Of a stretch of DNA of 64,000 nt, positions 20,561 to 29,218 are shown piece by piece. The translations under genes and the position numbers were made by a program. Each line of letters begins with the position of its first letter. Within the stretch, counting starts at the first letter, position 1. A model generated the notes under the pieces. That model made no database searches. It was not told where the DNA came from and saw only the letters and a program-made list of their open reading frames with translations. The DNA lies in the NCBI GenBank assembly GCA_021773135.1, contig JAJFKP010000048.1:45075-109074 (forward strand), in the 5' to 3' direction. Origin of the DNA: Woeseiaceae bacterium. Lineage in GTDB: Bacteria > Pseudomonadota > Gammaproteobacteria > Steroidobacterales > Woeseiaceae.

Positions 20561-20944
20561 TCAGTCAGGCCATTTATTCGCGCGGGTTTCAAAGTCAGCA
20601 TTCTCAGCCGGCACAACGCAAAAACGTTGCCCGGTTGGCGCTTCCATGACGATCCAGTCCTTTACTGCGGCTACTTTTGTTGCGCCAAGATTCTCGAGAC
20701 GACGCACCTCTGCAGCAATGTCATCGGATTCAATATCAAGGTGCACGCGGCTCGCGTGGTCCACAGTTTGCACCTCCACGTACGGCGAATCGGGCGGCAT
20801 ATCGAGCTTTACGTACTGATCCGACTGCGTATCGAGCGGCTCTTTCAGCGGCGCGCCGAGTGCCGCACTCCAGAATTCCGCAGCAGCGGCCAGATCATTG
20901 CTTTCGCAATCGATGATCAATCCTCCAAGCTTGCTCTTGTGCAT
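20561..20944 (-). CDS. VOC-superfamily (glyoxalase-like) protein
   Basis: A 127-residue protein with two beta-alpha-beta-beta-beta repeats: GGLIIDCESNDLAAAAEFW at the N-terminus and VHLDIESDDIAAEVRRLE in the second half, ending in GQRFCVVPAE. Members include dioxygenases, lyases and antibiotic-binding proteins; the exact activity is not predictable. It precedes the MAPEG gene by 43 bp. Confidence 0.78.
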   Translation of the reverse strand: MHKSKLGGLIIDCESNDLAAAAEFWSAALGAPLKEPLDTQSDQYVKLDMPPDSPYVEVQTVDHASRVHLDIESDDIAAEVRRLENLGATKVAAVKDWIVMEAPTGQRFCVVPAENADFETRANKWPD

Positions 20945-21000
20945 GACATTATTCTCCCGTTGCCCGCGCTATATTGTACGGCAGGCCGTTCGGAGTCGCT

Positions 21001-21297
21001 TTACTTCGCCAGCACCATTTTTAACAGGCTGCCTACGGTCTTGTGAGATTCGAGAGGATGTCTTAACGGGCACTCCATATCGATGCTGTAGTGGTTTCGC
21101 CGACCCTCCCGTTTTTTACTCAAAACCTGCGCGTCTTCCAGGTGAGCAACAATGCGCTGCGCTGCCCGTTCGGTAATTCCTACTCGTGCGGCGATGTCGC
21201 GAAGGCGCGCTGAAGGATCATTGGCCAGGCAGACCAGGACATGCGTATAGTTGCTGAAGAACGTCCACGAACCACTTAGATCATTGATTTTAGACAT
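21001..21297 (-). CDS. Small winged-helix transcriptional regulator
   Basis: A 98-residue DNA-binding protein. The helix-turn-helix reads LRDIAARVGITERAAQRIVAHL, followed by a wing with EGRRNHYSID, as in ArsR/MarR-like regulators. ATG 21297 (MSKINDLSG), with GCGGA upstream, is preferred to the longer frame to 21360. It is divergent from nhaD, with an inverted repeat TCCGG-N10-CCGGA (21366-21385) between them, so regulation of nhaD or of itself is plausible. Confidence 0.8.
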   Translation of the reverse strand: MSKINDLSGSWTFFSNYTHVLVCLANDPSARLRDIAARVGITERAAQRIVAHLEDAQVLSKKREGRRNHYSIDMECPLRHPLESHKTVGSLLKMVLAK

Positions 21298-21365
21298 ATT
21301 AATGTTTTCCGCCGAGCGCTCTTGAGATGATATCAACGAGTGACTATTTTTGCGCGTCAATTTTA

Positions 21366-21385
21366 TCCGGTATTATATCTCCGGA
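21366..21385. promoter_or_regulatory. Inverted repeat between regulator and nhaD
   Basis: TCCGG and CCGGA arms are separated by an AT-rich 10-bp spacer (TATTATATCT). The site lies 69 bp upstream of the chosen regulator start and 137 bp upstream of nhaD. It is a candidate operator for the small winged-helix protein. The arms are short, so chance is not excluded. Confidence 0.35.
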
Positions 21386-21521
21386 ATTTTTCGTCTCATG
21401 TCTTTTTGCCAGGCGCCACAACCGCCACTGACAATTTCGCCAAGCCTTATGTAGTGTTCCTGCGGAAAACCCGGAACGTACATGCGCTGCGGGAAAATTT
21501 TTGGCCTAACGGGAAATATTG

Positions 21522-22985
21522 ATGGTTGATTCACGCGTGTCGAAGGTTGCACTGGCGCTATTCGCGTCCCTGGTCACGATTGTCAGCATGCCAGTCATGG
21601 CTGCGGACAACGAATTGGCCGGTCAAATGATGGGCCATTGGGCAGCGATCGTCGCCCTGGTGGTTTTCATCATCGGGTATGCGCTGGTTATCAGTGAAGA
21701 AACCATTCATTTGCGCAAATCTAAACCGATGATGGTGGCGGCCGGTGTGGTCTGGATACTGGTTGCCATAGCCTATCAGCAGATGGGCCAGGGTGAGGTC
21801 GTTGAAGAGCTTGTCAGGCACGGCCTTCTGGAATTCGTGGAACTCTTCCTGTTCCTCCTCGCAGCAATGACCTATATCAACACAATGGATGAGCGCGGCG
21901 TCTTTGACGTTCTTCGTTCCTGGTTGCTTGCACAAAGGTATTCGCTAAAAGTGCTGTTCTGGGTTACCGGCGGAATTGCTTTTGTCATGTCGCCTGTTGC
22001 GGATAACCTGACGACAGCCCTGCTCATGGCGACAGTCGTCATTGCCGTGGGCGGCACAAATCAGCGCTTTGTGGCGCTGGGGTGCATCAATGTCGTTGTG
22101 GCTGCCAATTCCGGTGGGGCGTTCAGTCCATTCGGCGACATCACAACATTGATGGTGTGGCAGGCCGGTCACGTTGAATTTCAGCAGTTTTTCAGCCTGA
22201 TCGTGCCGTCATTTCTGAACTGGATCATTACCGCCGGAATCATGAGTCTGTTTCTTCCAAGCGGTCAGCCAGATGCCATCAACGAACACGCGGAACTGCG
22301 CGAGGGTGCATGGATTGTCGTTGCCTTGTTCATACTGACCATATCCATGGCCGTCTTGAGCCATACGCTGCTGCATATGCCTCCGGTCATCGGCATGATG
22401 ACCGGTCTGGGACTTCTCAAGATGTACGGCTATTATCTGCAAACCCATGGCGGTCGGTTTACATTGTCGGCCGAACGTGACGTCCACGACAATGCACTGT
22501 CACTCGAAGGTGATCCAAAGAAAAAGACGTCGAGCGGCGACAAACAATACGATATCTACCGCAATCTGCAGCGTGTGGAGTGGGATACGCTCTTGTTCTT
22601 TTATGGGATTATTCTCTGCGTCGCGGGTCTTGGTGCATTTGGTTATCTCGCCGCCGGATCAGACTACCTGTACGGCCAACTAGGCCCAACTACCGCAAAT
22701 ATTCTGGTTGGATTCGCGTCGGCGATTTTCGACAACATCCCGGTCATGTTTGCGGTTCTCGAAATGAGTCCGGAAATGAGCCTCGGGCAGTGGCTGCTGA
22801 TCACACTAACCGCCGGCGTGGGTGGATCCATGCTCGCCATTGGGTCCGCGGCGGGAGTCGCAGTTCTGGGCCAGGCGCGAGGCGTATACACTTTCTTCGG
22901 GCACCTGAAATGGAGCTGGACGATAGTAGTTGGCTACGTCGCGAGTGTATGGTGTCACATGTACATGAATGCGCACCTTTTTTAG
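21522..22985 (+). CDS. nhaD: NhaD-type Na+/H+ antiporter
   Basis: Exports Na+ (or Li+) in exchange for protons; typical of marine and haloalkaliphilic bacteria. The 487-residue protein belongs to the ion-transporter superfamily. It has an apparent N-terminal signal-like helix ending VMAADN, then about 11-12 membrane helices. Family segments include SPVADNLTTALLM, ANSGGAFSPFGDITTLM and the second-half counterpart FDNIPVMFAVLEM. ATG 21522 directly follows a TTG and is preferred. The gene is divergent from the small regulator. Confidence 0.94.
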   Translation: MVDSRVSKVALALFASLVTIVSMPVMAADNELAGQMMGHWAAIVALVVFIIGYALVISEETIHLRKSKPMMVAAGVVWILVAIAYQQMGQGEVVEELVRHGLLEFVELFLFLLAAMTYINTMDERGVFDVLRSWLLAQRYSLKVLFWVTGGIAFVMSPVADNLTTALLMATVVIAVGGTNQRFVALGCINVVVAANSGGAFSPFGDITTLMVWQAGHVEFQQFFSLIVPSFLNWIITAGIMSLFLPSGQPDAINEHAELREGAWIVVALFILTISMAVLSHTLLHMPPVIGMMTGLGLLKMYGYYLQTHGGRFTLSAERDVHDNALSLEGDPKKKTSSGDKQYDIYRNLQRVEWDTLLFFYGIILCVAGLGAFGYLAAGSDYLYGQLGPTTANILVGFASAIFDNIPVMFAVLEMSPEMSLGQWLLITLTAGVGGSMLAIGSAAGVAVLGQARGVYTFFGHLKWSWTIVVGYVASVWCHMYMNAHLF

Positions 22986-23018
22986 GCGCTGCACCTGATT
23001 ACCTGACCGTGGAATCCG

Positions 23019-23486
23019 TCACGACATGGTTTCCGCAAAATATCGATCATAAGCACGGTGCAGCGTTTCGGCAGGGATGCCAATGATTGACGCTGCGCGC
23101 TGGAATTTTTCCAGTTCATCGACTTCACGGCGGCCGTCCGCAGCTACAACTTTTAGCATCATCAGACAAACATCTTCTTTTTCGATTTCGCTAAGCAGCA
23201 CCGCCAATTCATTGAGCAGACTTTCAAAATCCGGGTTCTCCGCGATATCGGTCATCGCTCTTGTTAACAGCTCCAGCGACTGCGAACTTTGCAGGTCAAA
23301 ATGATCGGACAGCAGGTTAAGCATCTCGGCTGTCTCTTCGCTCGATATTTTTCCGTCTCCCTTCGCGACAAAAACCAGTAACGCGGATACGAGGTACTTG
23401 GCGTCATAGACCTCAGTCGTGGACTGCGTTTCGATAATGAGTGCGTCATCTTCGATTCTGGGCGCTTTGGGCTCTTCAATCGTCAT
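23019..23486 (-). CDS. TerB-like (tellurite-resistance fold) protein
   Basis: A 155-residue all-helical protein. It shows the TerB-like pattern of two acidic helix-loop repeats: VAKGDGKISSEETAEM and VVAADGRREVDELEKF. Proteins of this fold bind divalent metals and act in stress or membrane-associated complexes; no specific role can be assigned. It starts 2 bp after the hydroxyacid oxidase stop and is likely co-translated with it. Confidence 0.75.
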   Translation of the reverse strand: MTIEEPKAPRIEDDALIIETQSTTEVYDAKYLVSALLVFVAKGDGKISSEETAEMLNLLSDHFDLQSSQSLELLTRAMTDIAENPDFESLLNELAVLLSEIEKEDVCLMMLKVVAADGRREVDELEKFQRAASIIGIPAETLHRAYDRYFAETMS

Positions 23487-23488
23487 GC

Positions 23489-24679
23489 TCAGGCCACTCC
23501 AATTCGTTCTCCAGTAATATCTGCAATCGTTGCCGTGCCAAAAGATTGCATAGCGACACGCAGTTCATCCGTCAGGATTTGTAGCGCCTGTTCAACACCT
23601 GGCTGACCGAACGCACCGAGCCCCCAGATATACGACCTGCCAATCATCACTGCATCAGCACCCAGCGCCAATGCCTTGAAGATATCGTTGCCCCGCCGAA
23701 TGCCGCTGTCCATCAGCAACGGCACGCGACCGCGCACGGCCGGCGCTACCTCCGCCAGGCTGTCAATCGCGCCGCGGCCCGAATCATCACCACGGCCGCC
23801 GTGATTCGACACGATGATCCCGTCCACGCCATGCTGCACACAGCGTTCAGCGTCCTCAGCGGTGACGATACCTTTGACATACACCTGCATTGTCGTTTCC
23901 TGCTTCAACTGATCCAGAAAGTCCCAGGTCAGATGCGCCCGCTCATTGCTGCCATCGCCCCCAACGACCATCGGTTTTGGGCGGGCCGCTATCCCTGTGC
24001 CGTCGTGGCAGACTGCGCAGTCGCGCGTATCGCTCTTGACCGCTCTCTGCAGGGAATGGCGGGAATCAGTGCCGCCACTTAAGTCAACGGTGAAGACAAC
24101 GACGGGGCAACCCGTGGCCTCAGCGCGACGCAGGCGCGCCCGCACGCCCTGCCATCCGCCCATGGTATAGAGCTGGAACCACAAAGGCGCTTCGCGTGCC
24201 GCGGTCACATCCTCGATTGCAGTCGAAGTTACTGTCGACAAAACCTGCAAGTGATTGCGGGACTTTGCGGCAAGTGCGGACGCAATCTCGCCGTCCGGGT
24301 GAAACGCGCGCTGCGAGCCAACAGGCGCCAGGACAATGGGAGTCGGCCAGCGTTGTCCGAGAATCTCAACCGATGTGTCGACGTTCGACACATCGATCAT
24401 GCGTCGCGTTCGCATATAGTATTTTTCGAACGCCACCCTGTTTGCACGCAACGTCGAATCGTCATTGACTCCCGTGGCCAGGTATCCCCAGTGCGCCGGC
24501 GGAATATTCTGTTGTGCCGTTGCCTGCAGGTCGAATATATCGATTGCATCTGCCGGGCTCGAAACAGTCTGACCAGACGCCTGGGCAAGCTCGAAACCGG
24601 ACAGCGCGTTGCATAATGGGCTCGCAGCCAGAAACTGCAGGAACTTTCTTCGATTGTGGGCGGCAGCCTGGCTGGTCAT
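23489..24679 (-). CDS. Tat-exported FMN alpha-hydroxyacid oxidase/dehydrogenase
   Basis: Flavoenzyme oxidising 2-hydroxy acids such as lactate. The 396 residues begin with a twin-arginine signal (NRRKFLQFLAASPL), implying periplasmic action. The TIM barrel carries Lys270 in YVKG, the active-site His/Arg in SNHGGRGDD (about 291-299) and the phosphate-binding DSGIRRGND...GADAVMIGRSYIWG end. Unusually, CAVCHDG at about 221-227, in the active-site loop region, matches a c-type heme attachment motif (CxxCH). Electron acceptor and substrate are unknown; a respiratory-chain-linked dehydrogenase is more likely than an oxygen-using oxidase because of the export signal. Confidence 0.88.
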   Translation of the reverse strand: MTSQAAAHNRRKFLQFLAASPLCNALSGFELAQASGQTVSSPADAIDIFDLQATAQQNIPPAHWGYLATGVNDDSTLRANRVAFEKYYMRTRRMIDVSNVDTSVEILGQRWPTPIVLAPVGSQRAFHPDGEIASALAAKSRNHLQVLSTVTSTAIEDVTAAREAPLWFQLYTMGGWQGVRARLRRAEATGCPVVVFTVDLSGGTDSRHSLQRAVKSDTRDCAVCHDGTGIAARPKPMVVGGDGSNERAHLTWDFLDQLKQETTMQVYVKGIVTAEDAERCVQHGVDGIIVSNHGGRGDDSGRGAIDSLAEVAPAVRGRVPLLMDSGIRRGNDIFKALALGADAVMIGRSYIWGLGAFGQPGVEQALQILTDELRVAMQSFGTATIADITGERIGVA

Positions 24680-24690
24680 TGGGGTTCTCG

Positions 24691-25116
24691 CTATTTCTTG
24701 GTGTTGTAGCGACGGCGCATTTCCTTGACAGATTCTTTAATCAGCCGGGAAAGTACTTTCCGATCTACGTCGTCCAGTTTCTTTATATACAGGCAGGATT
24801 TTCCAGTCTTATATTTGCCGAGCCCCTTCATCAGAGCCCCAAACTTCGTAAAACCAGGAATGATATAGATCGATATGTTTTGTGCCCGTGGGGAAAAACC
24901 GGTGATCATGAATGTTCCGGACCGGCCACTAGCGTACACGTAATCATACTTGTCATAACCAACAATCGATTTACCCCACATTTTTGCTCTCTTCCCGGTT
25001 GCGTCGCGCATCATTTTCGCGATTTCCCTGCAATCCGCTTTCTTGTTCTTGTCCTGGATTGAATTCAGAAACGTAGATACGCTCGCGCGTGTTGCTTTCG
25101 TCTTCAGCTCAGCCAT
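24691..25116 (-). CDS. DUF1801-domain protein
   Basis: A 141-residue small protein of the DUF1801 (YdhG-like) fold. Typical segments are MMRDATGKRAKMWGKSIVGY near residue 35 and FSPRAQNISIYIIPGF in the middle, with a basic C-terminus. The function of this family is unknown. It lies 3 bp from the preceding gene and 11 bp from the oxidase. Confidence 0.8.
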   Translation of the reverse strand: MAELKTKATRASVSTFLNSIQDKNKKADCREIAKMMRDATGKRAKMWGKSIVGYDKYDYVYASGRSGTFMITGFSPRAQNISIYIIPGFTKFGALMKGLGKYKTGKSCLYIKKLDDVDRKVLSRLIKESVKEMRRRYNTKK

Positions 25117-25119
25117 TGT

Positions 25120-25554
25120 TCAGTCCCTATCCGTTGCTCTGAATTCAGGAATCTTAAGTAAATCCGGTTCAACAAATTGTGTCCGCGCAGTCTCTGAAAA
25201 CAGCCTGCTTTCTGAATAGTACCTGAGAAGCACAGGCGACTCAGCATCCAGAAGATCATCGACGCGCCGGGAAAAGCCGACCCAGTTTTCACCGGCACAC
25301 ATGCGGGCCGCGACGATTCGTACAAATGCGACAGTGACCGTTTCATGGTACTTGTGCCGACGTCTAAGTACTTCAGTGTTGTATCTGAGAATACCCTCGC
25401 GAATACGTTGCAGCGCCTCGTCTGCGCGCATACTACCCAGGCAGATCCAGGCGACCCTAATATGCGCCAGATGCGTCCATTCCGATGCCGGCAATTCACA
25501 GCGCTCAAAGCGATCAAGAAACGCCCTGTCAGCAACACTCGCCGAATCCACCAC
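25120..25554 (-). CDS. Conserved hypothetical protein
   Basis: I do not recognise a named domain. The likely 144-residue product is helical and contains the conserved-looking block ELPASEWTHLAHIRVAWICL near the N-terminus and RRHKYHETVTVAFVRIVAAR in the middle. Several His residues (WTHLAH, KYHET) could bind metal. The frame is open to an ATG at 25626 (or ATG 25593), which would overlap upp. GTG 25554, eight bases after the upp stop, agrees better with the block's position near the N-terminus. Confidence 0.65.
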   Translation of the reverse strand: MVDSASVADRAFLDRFERCELPASEWTHLAHIRVAWICLGSMRADEALQRIREGILRYNTEVLRRRHKYHETVTVAFVRIVAARMCAGENWVGFSRRVDDLLDAESPVLLRYYSESRLFSETARTQFVEPDLLKIPEFRATDRD

Positions 25555-25561
25555 AGCCGCG

Positions 25562-26182
25562 TTAGCTGGTGCCGAATAACCGATCTCCGGCATCGCCAAG
25601 CCCGGGCACGATATATTTTTTCTCATTCAGCCCGGCGTCAACACTCGCCGCGTAGATCTGTACGTCCGGGTGAGCATCTGCAACCCGTTTGACGCCTTCC
25701 GGACAGGTCACAACGCAAACAACTACAATTTTCGTCGCGCCCTGTTGTTTTAGCAAATCGATTGCCGCGACTGTTGAACCACCGGTCGCTATCATGGGAT
25801 CGACGATAATACACACGCCGCCTTTTACCTCTCGTGGCATTCGCTCGTAGTAAGTGACCGGTTCCTTCGTTTTCTCATCACGATAAAGACCGACAAAACC
25901 TACCCGCGCTGACGGCACGAGCGACAGGATACCGTCCAACATGCCAACACCGGCGCGCAGGATAGGAACGACCACAATGTCTTCGGCAATTACGTGGCAT
26001 TTTGCAGTTGCCACGGGGGTTTCAACATCGACTTCCTTAACCGACAGTTTTTTTAACGCCTCATAGCAAACAAACATTGTTATTTCGGTCGCCAGCTCAC
26101 GAAATTTCTTGTGTCCGGTTTCGACGTTACGAATAAGTGCCAGTTTATGTTGCACACATGGATGTGTTATCTCTTCGTACAT
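25562..26182 (-). CDS. upp: Uracil phosphoribosyltransferase
   Basis: Pyrimidine salvage enzyme converting uracil and PRPP to UMP. The 206 residues include IVPILRAGVGMLDG (about residue 75) and the PRPP-binding loop VDPMIATGGSTVAAID near 128, and end in the uracil-binding VPGLGDAGDRLFGTS. A longer frame exists, but ATG 26182 (MYEEITHPCVQHKL) with GGGAGCG upstream fits the family start. Confidence 0.96.
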   Translation of the reverse strand: MYEEITHPCVQHKLALIRNVETGHKKFRELATEITMFVCYEALKKLSVKEVDVETPVATAKCHVIAEDIVVVPILRAGVGMLDGILSLVPSARVGFVGLYRDEKTKEPVTYYERMPREVKGGVCIIVDPMIATGGSTVAAIDLLKQQGATKIVVVCVVTCPEGVKRVADAHPDVQIYAASVDAGLNEKKYIVPGLGDAGDRLFGTS

Positions 26183-26245
26183 GAGTGTTCGCTCCCGCCA
26201 TGTCGTCTCGCAAGTCCGGAACATGCGCGGCTCGCGTTATTGTTG

Positions 26246-26644
26246 TCAGGTTCTTTGGTCTTTCAATCGTACCATTGGACGCTCAGCAAAAATGACTACC
26301 TGGCCAAATTTGCCCGAAATCTCATATTTGCCTTCGCCGGTTCTTTGCAGATCATTGATACGCCCGCCGCCCAGCGCGTGGATCACTTCGTTGGGCGCCA
26401 GGTCACGGTCCCGTGGTGATGCCAGGATCTTTGAACAATTTGGAAATTCGATATGTGCAGGACGAAAACACGCTTTTTCCGCAGGACGAGGCGCCTCGTA
26501 AAACGGATGCTCAGGATGCAAGCACAGGTCGATGTCGATCTGCAGTGAATCAGAGAGGAGGTCCCAGGAGAGCACGAACGACTGCTTAAGGTCAGTGTGC
26601 TTGAACTCACGCAAAGCAGTCCAGCTCGTCACTTCCTCACTCAC
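26246..26644 (-). CDS. Hypothetical protein coupled to OsmC gene
   Basis: A 132-residue protein with no domain I can name. It contains the segment IDIDLCLHPEHPFYEAPRPAE and a basic, Val-rich C-terminus, suggesting a small mixed alpha/beta fold. GTG 26644 overlaps the osmC-like stop by 4 bp (GTGA), strong evidence that the frame is translated with its neighbour. The longer frame to 26695 would lie inside that gene. Confidence 0.6.
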   Translation of the reverse strand: MSEEVTSWTALREFKHTDLKQSFVLSWDLLSDSLQIDIDLCLHPEHPFYEAPRPAEKACFRPAHIEFPNCSKILASPRDRDLAPNEVIHALGGGRINDLQRTGEGKYEISGKFGQVVIFAERPMVRLKDQRT

Positions 26645-27105
26645 CTGACTATTTCCGTGATAATTTCGGCTGTGACTGAATTGGCAATAAAGCACAGCTC
26701 GTGGGCGCGGTGATGAAGTCTTTGTATTTGCTTGCTGTCCGGAATTTTATCGCCAGAGTAGCGCGCATCGGGACGCAAAATGACTTTCGTCATGGCTGTT
26801 TTTCCATCCGGTCTTTTCTCCATCTGTCCGGAAGCATGGTCCTGATAATGATCGACGGTAATATGCCGCGCTGCGGCGAGCGAAAGAAAAAACAACATGT
26901 GGCAGCTTGATATTGAAGCGACGAAGGCTTCCTCCGGATCGACATTTTCTGCAATGGAAAACGGCACAGGCACAACATCCGGTGAAGACGATGCAGGCAC
27001 GGATAACCCGCCGTCAAATGTCCAGGTGTGACCACGGCTGTAGTTGTTGTCGGTGAACTGCTGGTGCCCGCGTTCCCAGCTTACGGTAGCAATATAGGTA
27101 CTCAT
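26641..27105 (-). CDS. OsmC/Ohr-family protein
   Basis: Thiol-dependent reduction of organic hydroperoxides is the known role of the family. The 154-residue protein has the first reactive cysteine in SISSCHMLFFL (about residue 88) and the second in HELCFIANSV (about 137), together with an N-terminal Tyr/Ser-rich strand. Both cysteines being present supports activity. It overlaps the following hypothetical gene by 4 bp. Confidence 0.85.
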   Translation of the reverse strand: MSTYIATVSWERGHQQFTDNNYSRGHTWTFDGGLSVPASSSPDVVPVPFSIAENVDPEEAFVASISSCHMLFFLSLAAARHITVDHYQDHASGQMEKRPDGKTAMTKVILRPDARYSGDKIPDSKQIQRLHHRAHELCFIANSVTAEIITEIVR

Positions 27106-27183
27106 TATGGCGGAGACTCACGGTTTTCCGTCCCCTGGCCGGGTGTCACAAAAATCATCTTCGCAGGAGAATTCACTATTGCT

Positions 27184-27501
27184 TTATGCCAAGTATTTTT
27201 TTGGCACTACCACGAAACTCCCAGGTGCATGCAGATGTACCTGTCGCTCGCCTGCGGGACCCCGCAACAATAGATCGACATCGCCGGACAACAAGCATAC
27301 GAACTCGTCGCCATGCGGGTGCAGTTCCCATGTCGGCCAGTCTGAATCGAATGAAAACGACGAAACGAGCATATGCCCCTTGAATTGGTCGTATCGTTGA
27401 TCCAATTCGCTGAAAAGCGTGTCGGTTACCGCCACGCTCTCTGCCTGCAACGCAGGATCTATAACCACGAACGTGCTGTCGATATTTGCAGCTTCCGTCA
27501 T
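27184..27501 (-). CDS. Cupin-domain protein
   Basis: A 105-residue protein with a compact cupin: ELHPHGDEFVCLLSGDVDLLL (motif 1, ligands His, His, Glu) and HAPGSFVVVPK at the end. The first 40 residues are helical. It may bind a metal and a small acid or act as a sensor. It follows csaA by 27 bp. Confidence 0.75.
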   Translation of the reverse strand: MTEAANIDSTFVVIDPALQAESVAVTDTLFSELDQRYDQFKGHMLVSSFSFDSDWPTWELHPHGDEFVCLLSGDVDLLLRGPAGERQVHLHAPGSFVVVPKKYLA

Positions 27502-27528
27502 CTCTCATTCCTCATCGGTTGTCATCAG

Positions 27529-27867
27529 TCAGGCGAGCCGCACTCCATTGGCTACTGGCCGTTCAGGAATGGCCAGAACAACACCGCCATCATCGCCGGT
27601 AAATCCGGTCACCAGGCATTCTGACATAAACGGACCGATCTGCTTTGGAGGAAAATTTATGACGGCAAGCACCTGTTTTCCCACGAGTTGTTCTGCGTCA
27701 TACAAATCCGTTATCTGCGCAGATGAGCGCCTGGTGCCAATAGACCCGCCGAAATCGACAGTTAGTTTGAAGGCAGGTTTACGTGCCTCGGGAAACTCAT
27801 CGACAGCGATTATCTCCCCTACCCGAAGTTCGACTTTCTCAAAATCGTTCCAGCTTAATTCTGTCAT
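27529..27867 (-). CDS. csaA: CsaA-like tRNA-binding/chaperone protein
   Basis: A 112-residue OB-fold protein of the tRNA-binding (EMAP/Trbp111) family; CsaA of Bacillus has export-related chaperone activity. The N-terminal [22 protein letters not shown] and the central [19 protein letters not shown] are diagnostic. It is placed between a GNAT and a cupin gene in the same orientation. Confidence 0.87.
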   Translation of the reverse strand: MTELSWNDFEKVELRVGEIIAVDEFPEARKPAFKLTVDFGGSIGTRRSSAQITDLYDAEQLVGKQVLAVINFPPKQIGPFMSECLVTGFTGDDGGVVLAIPERPVANGVRLA

Positions 27868-27897
27868 TGACGTGCCTTTTAAAATGCCGGTTCGATC

Positions 27898-28377
27898 TTA
27901 TAGTGAGAACTCGAAAAGTGGCAAGTACCGGCCGGGAATGCTGGCCGACTCACGACTGCCGATAGAGCGTGCACCCAGAGCCAGGTAAAACGACTGCGCG
28001 TAGGGATCGCTTTCGATGATGATTCTTTTTGCAGATCGTGCAGTTGCCGTCTTTTTGGCGTGTTCGGCAAGTTGCCTGCCAATACCGCAGCCAATTCTTG
28101 GCGGATCGACAAATAAGGCCTCAAGCTCAGCGGCGCCCGATGGCAGGTGATGCAACGCATAGAACGCGATTACCCGGGCATTTTCTTCATAAACCCGGAA
28201 ATCGAACGCTGGCGAATTAATCTGGGCGGATGAGTAGGTCAGTTCATCCCGGCAACCTTCCATGAATTCCGAATCGTAGCCCCAATAACGCTTTGACCTG
28301 AACGCCAACTCGCTCAAGCATTGCGCCTCGTAATTGCGGGCGGCACGGATTTTGTATTCGTCCGGTTGCACGTTCAT
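27898..28377 (-). CDS. GNAT-family N-acetyltransferase
   Basis: A 159-residue acetyltransferase-like protein. The motif-A strand and loop are LEALFVDPPRIGCGIGRQLAEH, followed by IIIESDPYAQSFYLALGAR, which resembles small-substrate GNATs. Its ATG overlaps the stop of a short upstream frame (28374-28376) by 4 bp, so it is probably translated from a longer transcript. Confidence 0.83.
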   Translation of the reverse strand: MNVQPDEYKIRAARNYEAQCLSELAFRSKRYWGYDSEFMEGCRDELTYSSAQINSPAFDFRVYEENARVIAFYALHHLPSGAAELEALFVDPPRIGCGIGRQLAEHAKKTATARSAKRIIIESDPYAQSFYLALGARSIGSRESASIPGRYLPLFEFSL

Positions 28378-28675
28378 AACTCGTCATAAACAAGATAGCC
28401 AGCGACATCCTCAATGCCATTCTCAAGTGTAGCAATAATGTCTGCCAGCTCGTTTACAGAAACCGATGTTGCGGTAGAAACAGACCAGTACCCAACCAGA
28501 TTTGGCCCGAAAAGAGTGCAAGCGACCAAAGCGTCGCAGGCATTTTACACTCTGGATATTCCTGCGCGAAATCAGTCTTCGGCCATGTACAGGCACTAAA
28601 ATTTCGAACTCTTGCCGTCAACACAGACGCCACGCGTTCTGATCTACGAGCGACCCTGCGTGGCGACACATTCAC
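28374..28675 (-). pseudogene. Apparent frame-disrupted small gene between two GNAT genes
   Basis: This 302-bp gap is bounded by 4-bp overlaps on both sides: GTGA with the upstream GNAT stop (28672-28675) and ATGA with the downstream GNAT start (28374-28377). The 3' frame, from TTG 28529 to the stop at 28374, encodes 51 residues including ELADIIATLENGIEDVAGYL and looks coding. Upstream of 28529 that frame is closed by a TAA. Another frame continues from GTG 28675 through TDFAQEYPECKMPATL, and a single-base shift near 28530 would join the two. It is either a damaged small gene or a short real gene starting at 28529. Confidence 0.4.
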
Positions 28676-29193
28676 AGTTCTGTGCCAGGCGTCAATTCAC
28701 ACCTGTACTGGCAAATTTCCACGGACTCACCTGGCATTGTGACCATCTCCTGAAAACTGAAACCGAGTTTTTCGAGAAGCGCGATCGAACTTTTGTTGTC
28801 GACATCAGCCATGGCGATAACGGTTGGCAACCGCAGGCAATCGCTGGCGTGACGCAGGACCGCTACGGAAGATTCGTAGGCAAATCCGTTTGACCAGTAT
28901 CGTTCCAGGAAGGCGAACCCAAGGTCAGGATGATCGAACTCATCGCGCATGACCAGGCCGCACATACCGAGTGCCGCACGGGTTTTCTTGTGTGCTACGA
29001 GGAACAGTCCAAAACCATTTGCTGCATAGCTGTCGATTGCCCCCTTTTTGAGATACGCGCGTGCCTGGCTGGTGTTGCGCACACCTCGATCACCAATGAA
29101 TTGCAGGAACGACGGTTCGTTCAATAACTCGATGATGAACGCGCAATGGGCATAGCTCAATTGAGAAAGTGTCAGCCGTTCGGTCTCAAGCAT
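28672..29193 (-). CDS. RimJ/RimL-type GNAT acetyltransferase
   Basis: A 173-residue protein starting LETERLTLSQLSYAHC, the standard beginning of RimJ/RimL-like proteins that acetylate N-termini or small molecules. Acetyl-CoA motif A is replaced by the looser LGFAFLERYWSNGFAYESS, and NKSSIALLEKLGFSF is the characteristic late block. It lies 25 bp after the cysteine-rich gene at 29219. Confidence 0.83.
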   Translation of the reverse strand: MLETERLTLSQLSYAHCAFIIELLNEPSFLQFIGDRGVRNTSQARAYLKKGAIDSYAANGFGLFLVAHKKTRAALGMCGLVMRDEFDHPDLGFAFLERYWSNGFAYESSVAVLRHASDCLRLPTVIAMADVDNKSSIALLEKLGFSFQEMVTMPGESVEICQYRCELTPGTEL

Positions 29194-29218
29194 TTTTCAA
29201 CCGCCAACGTTTGCAGCG

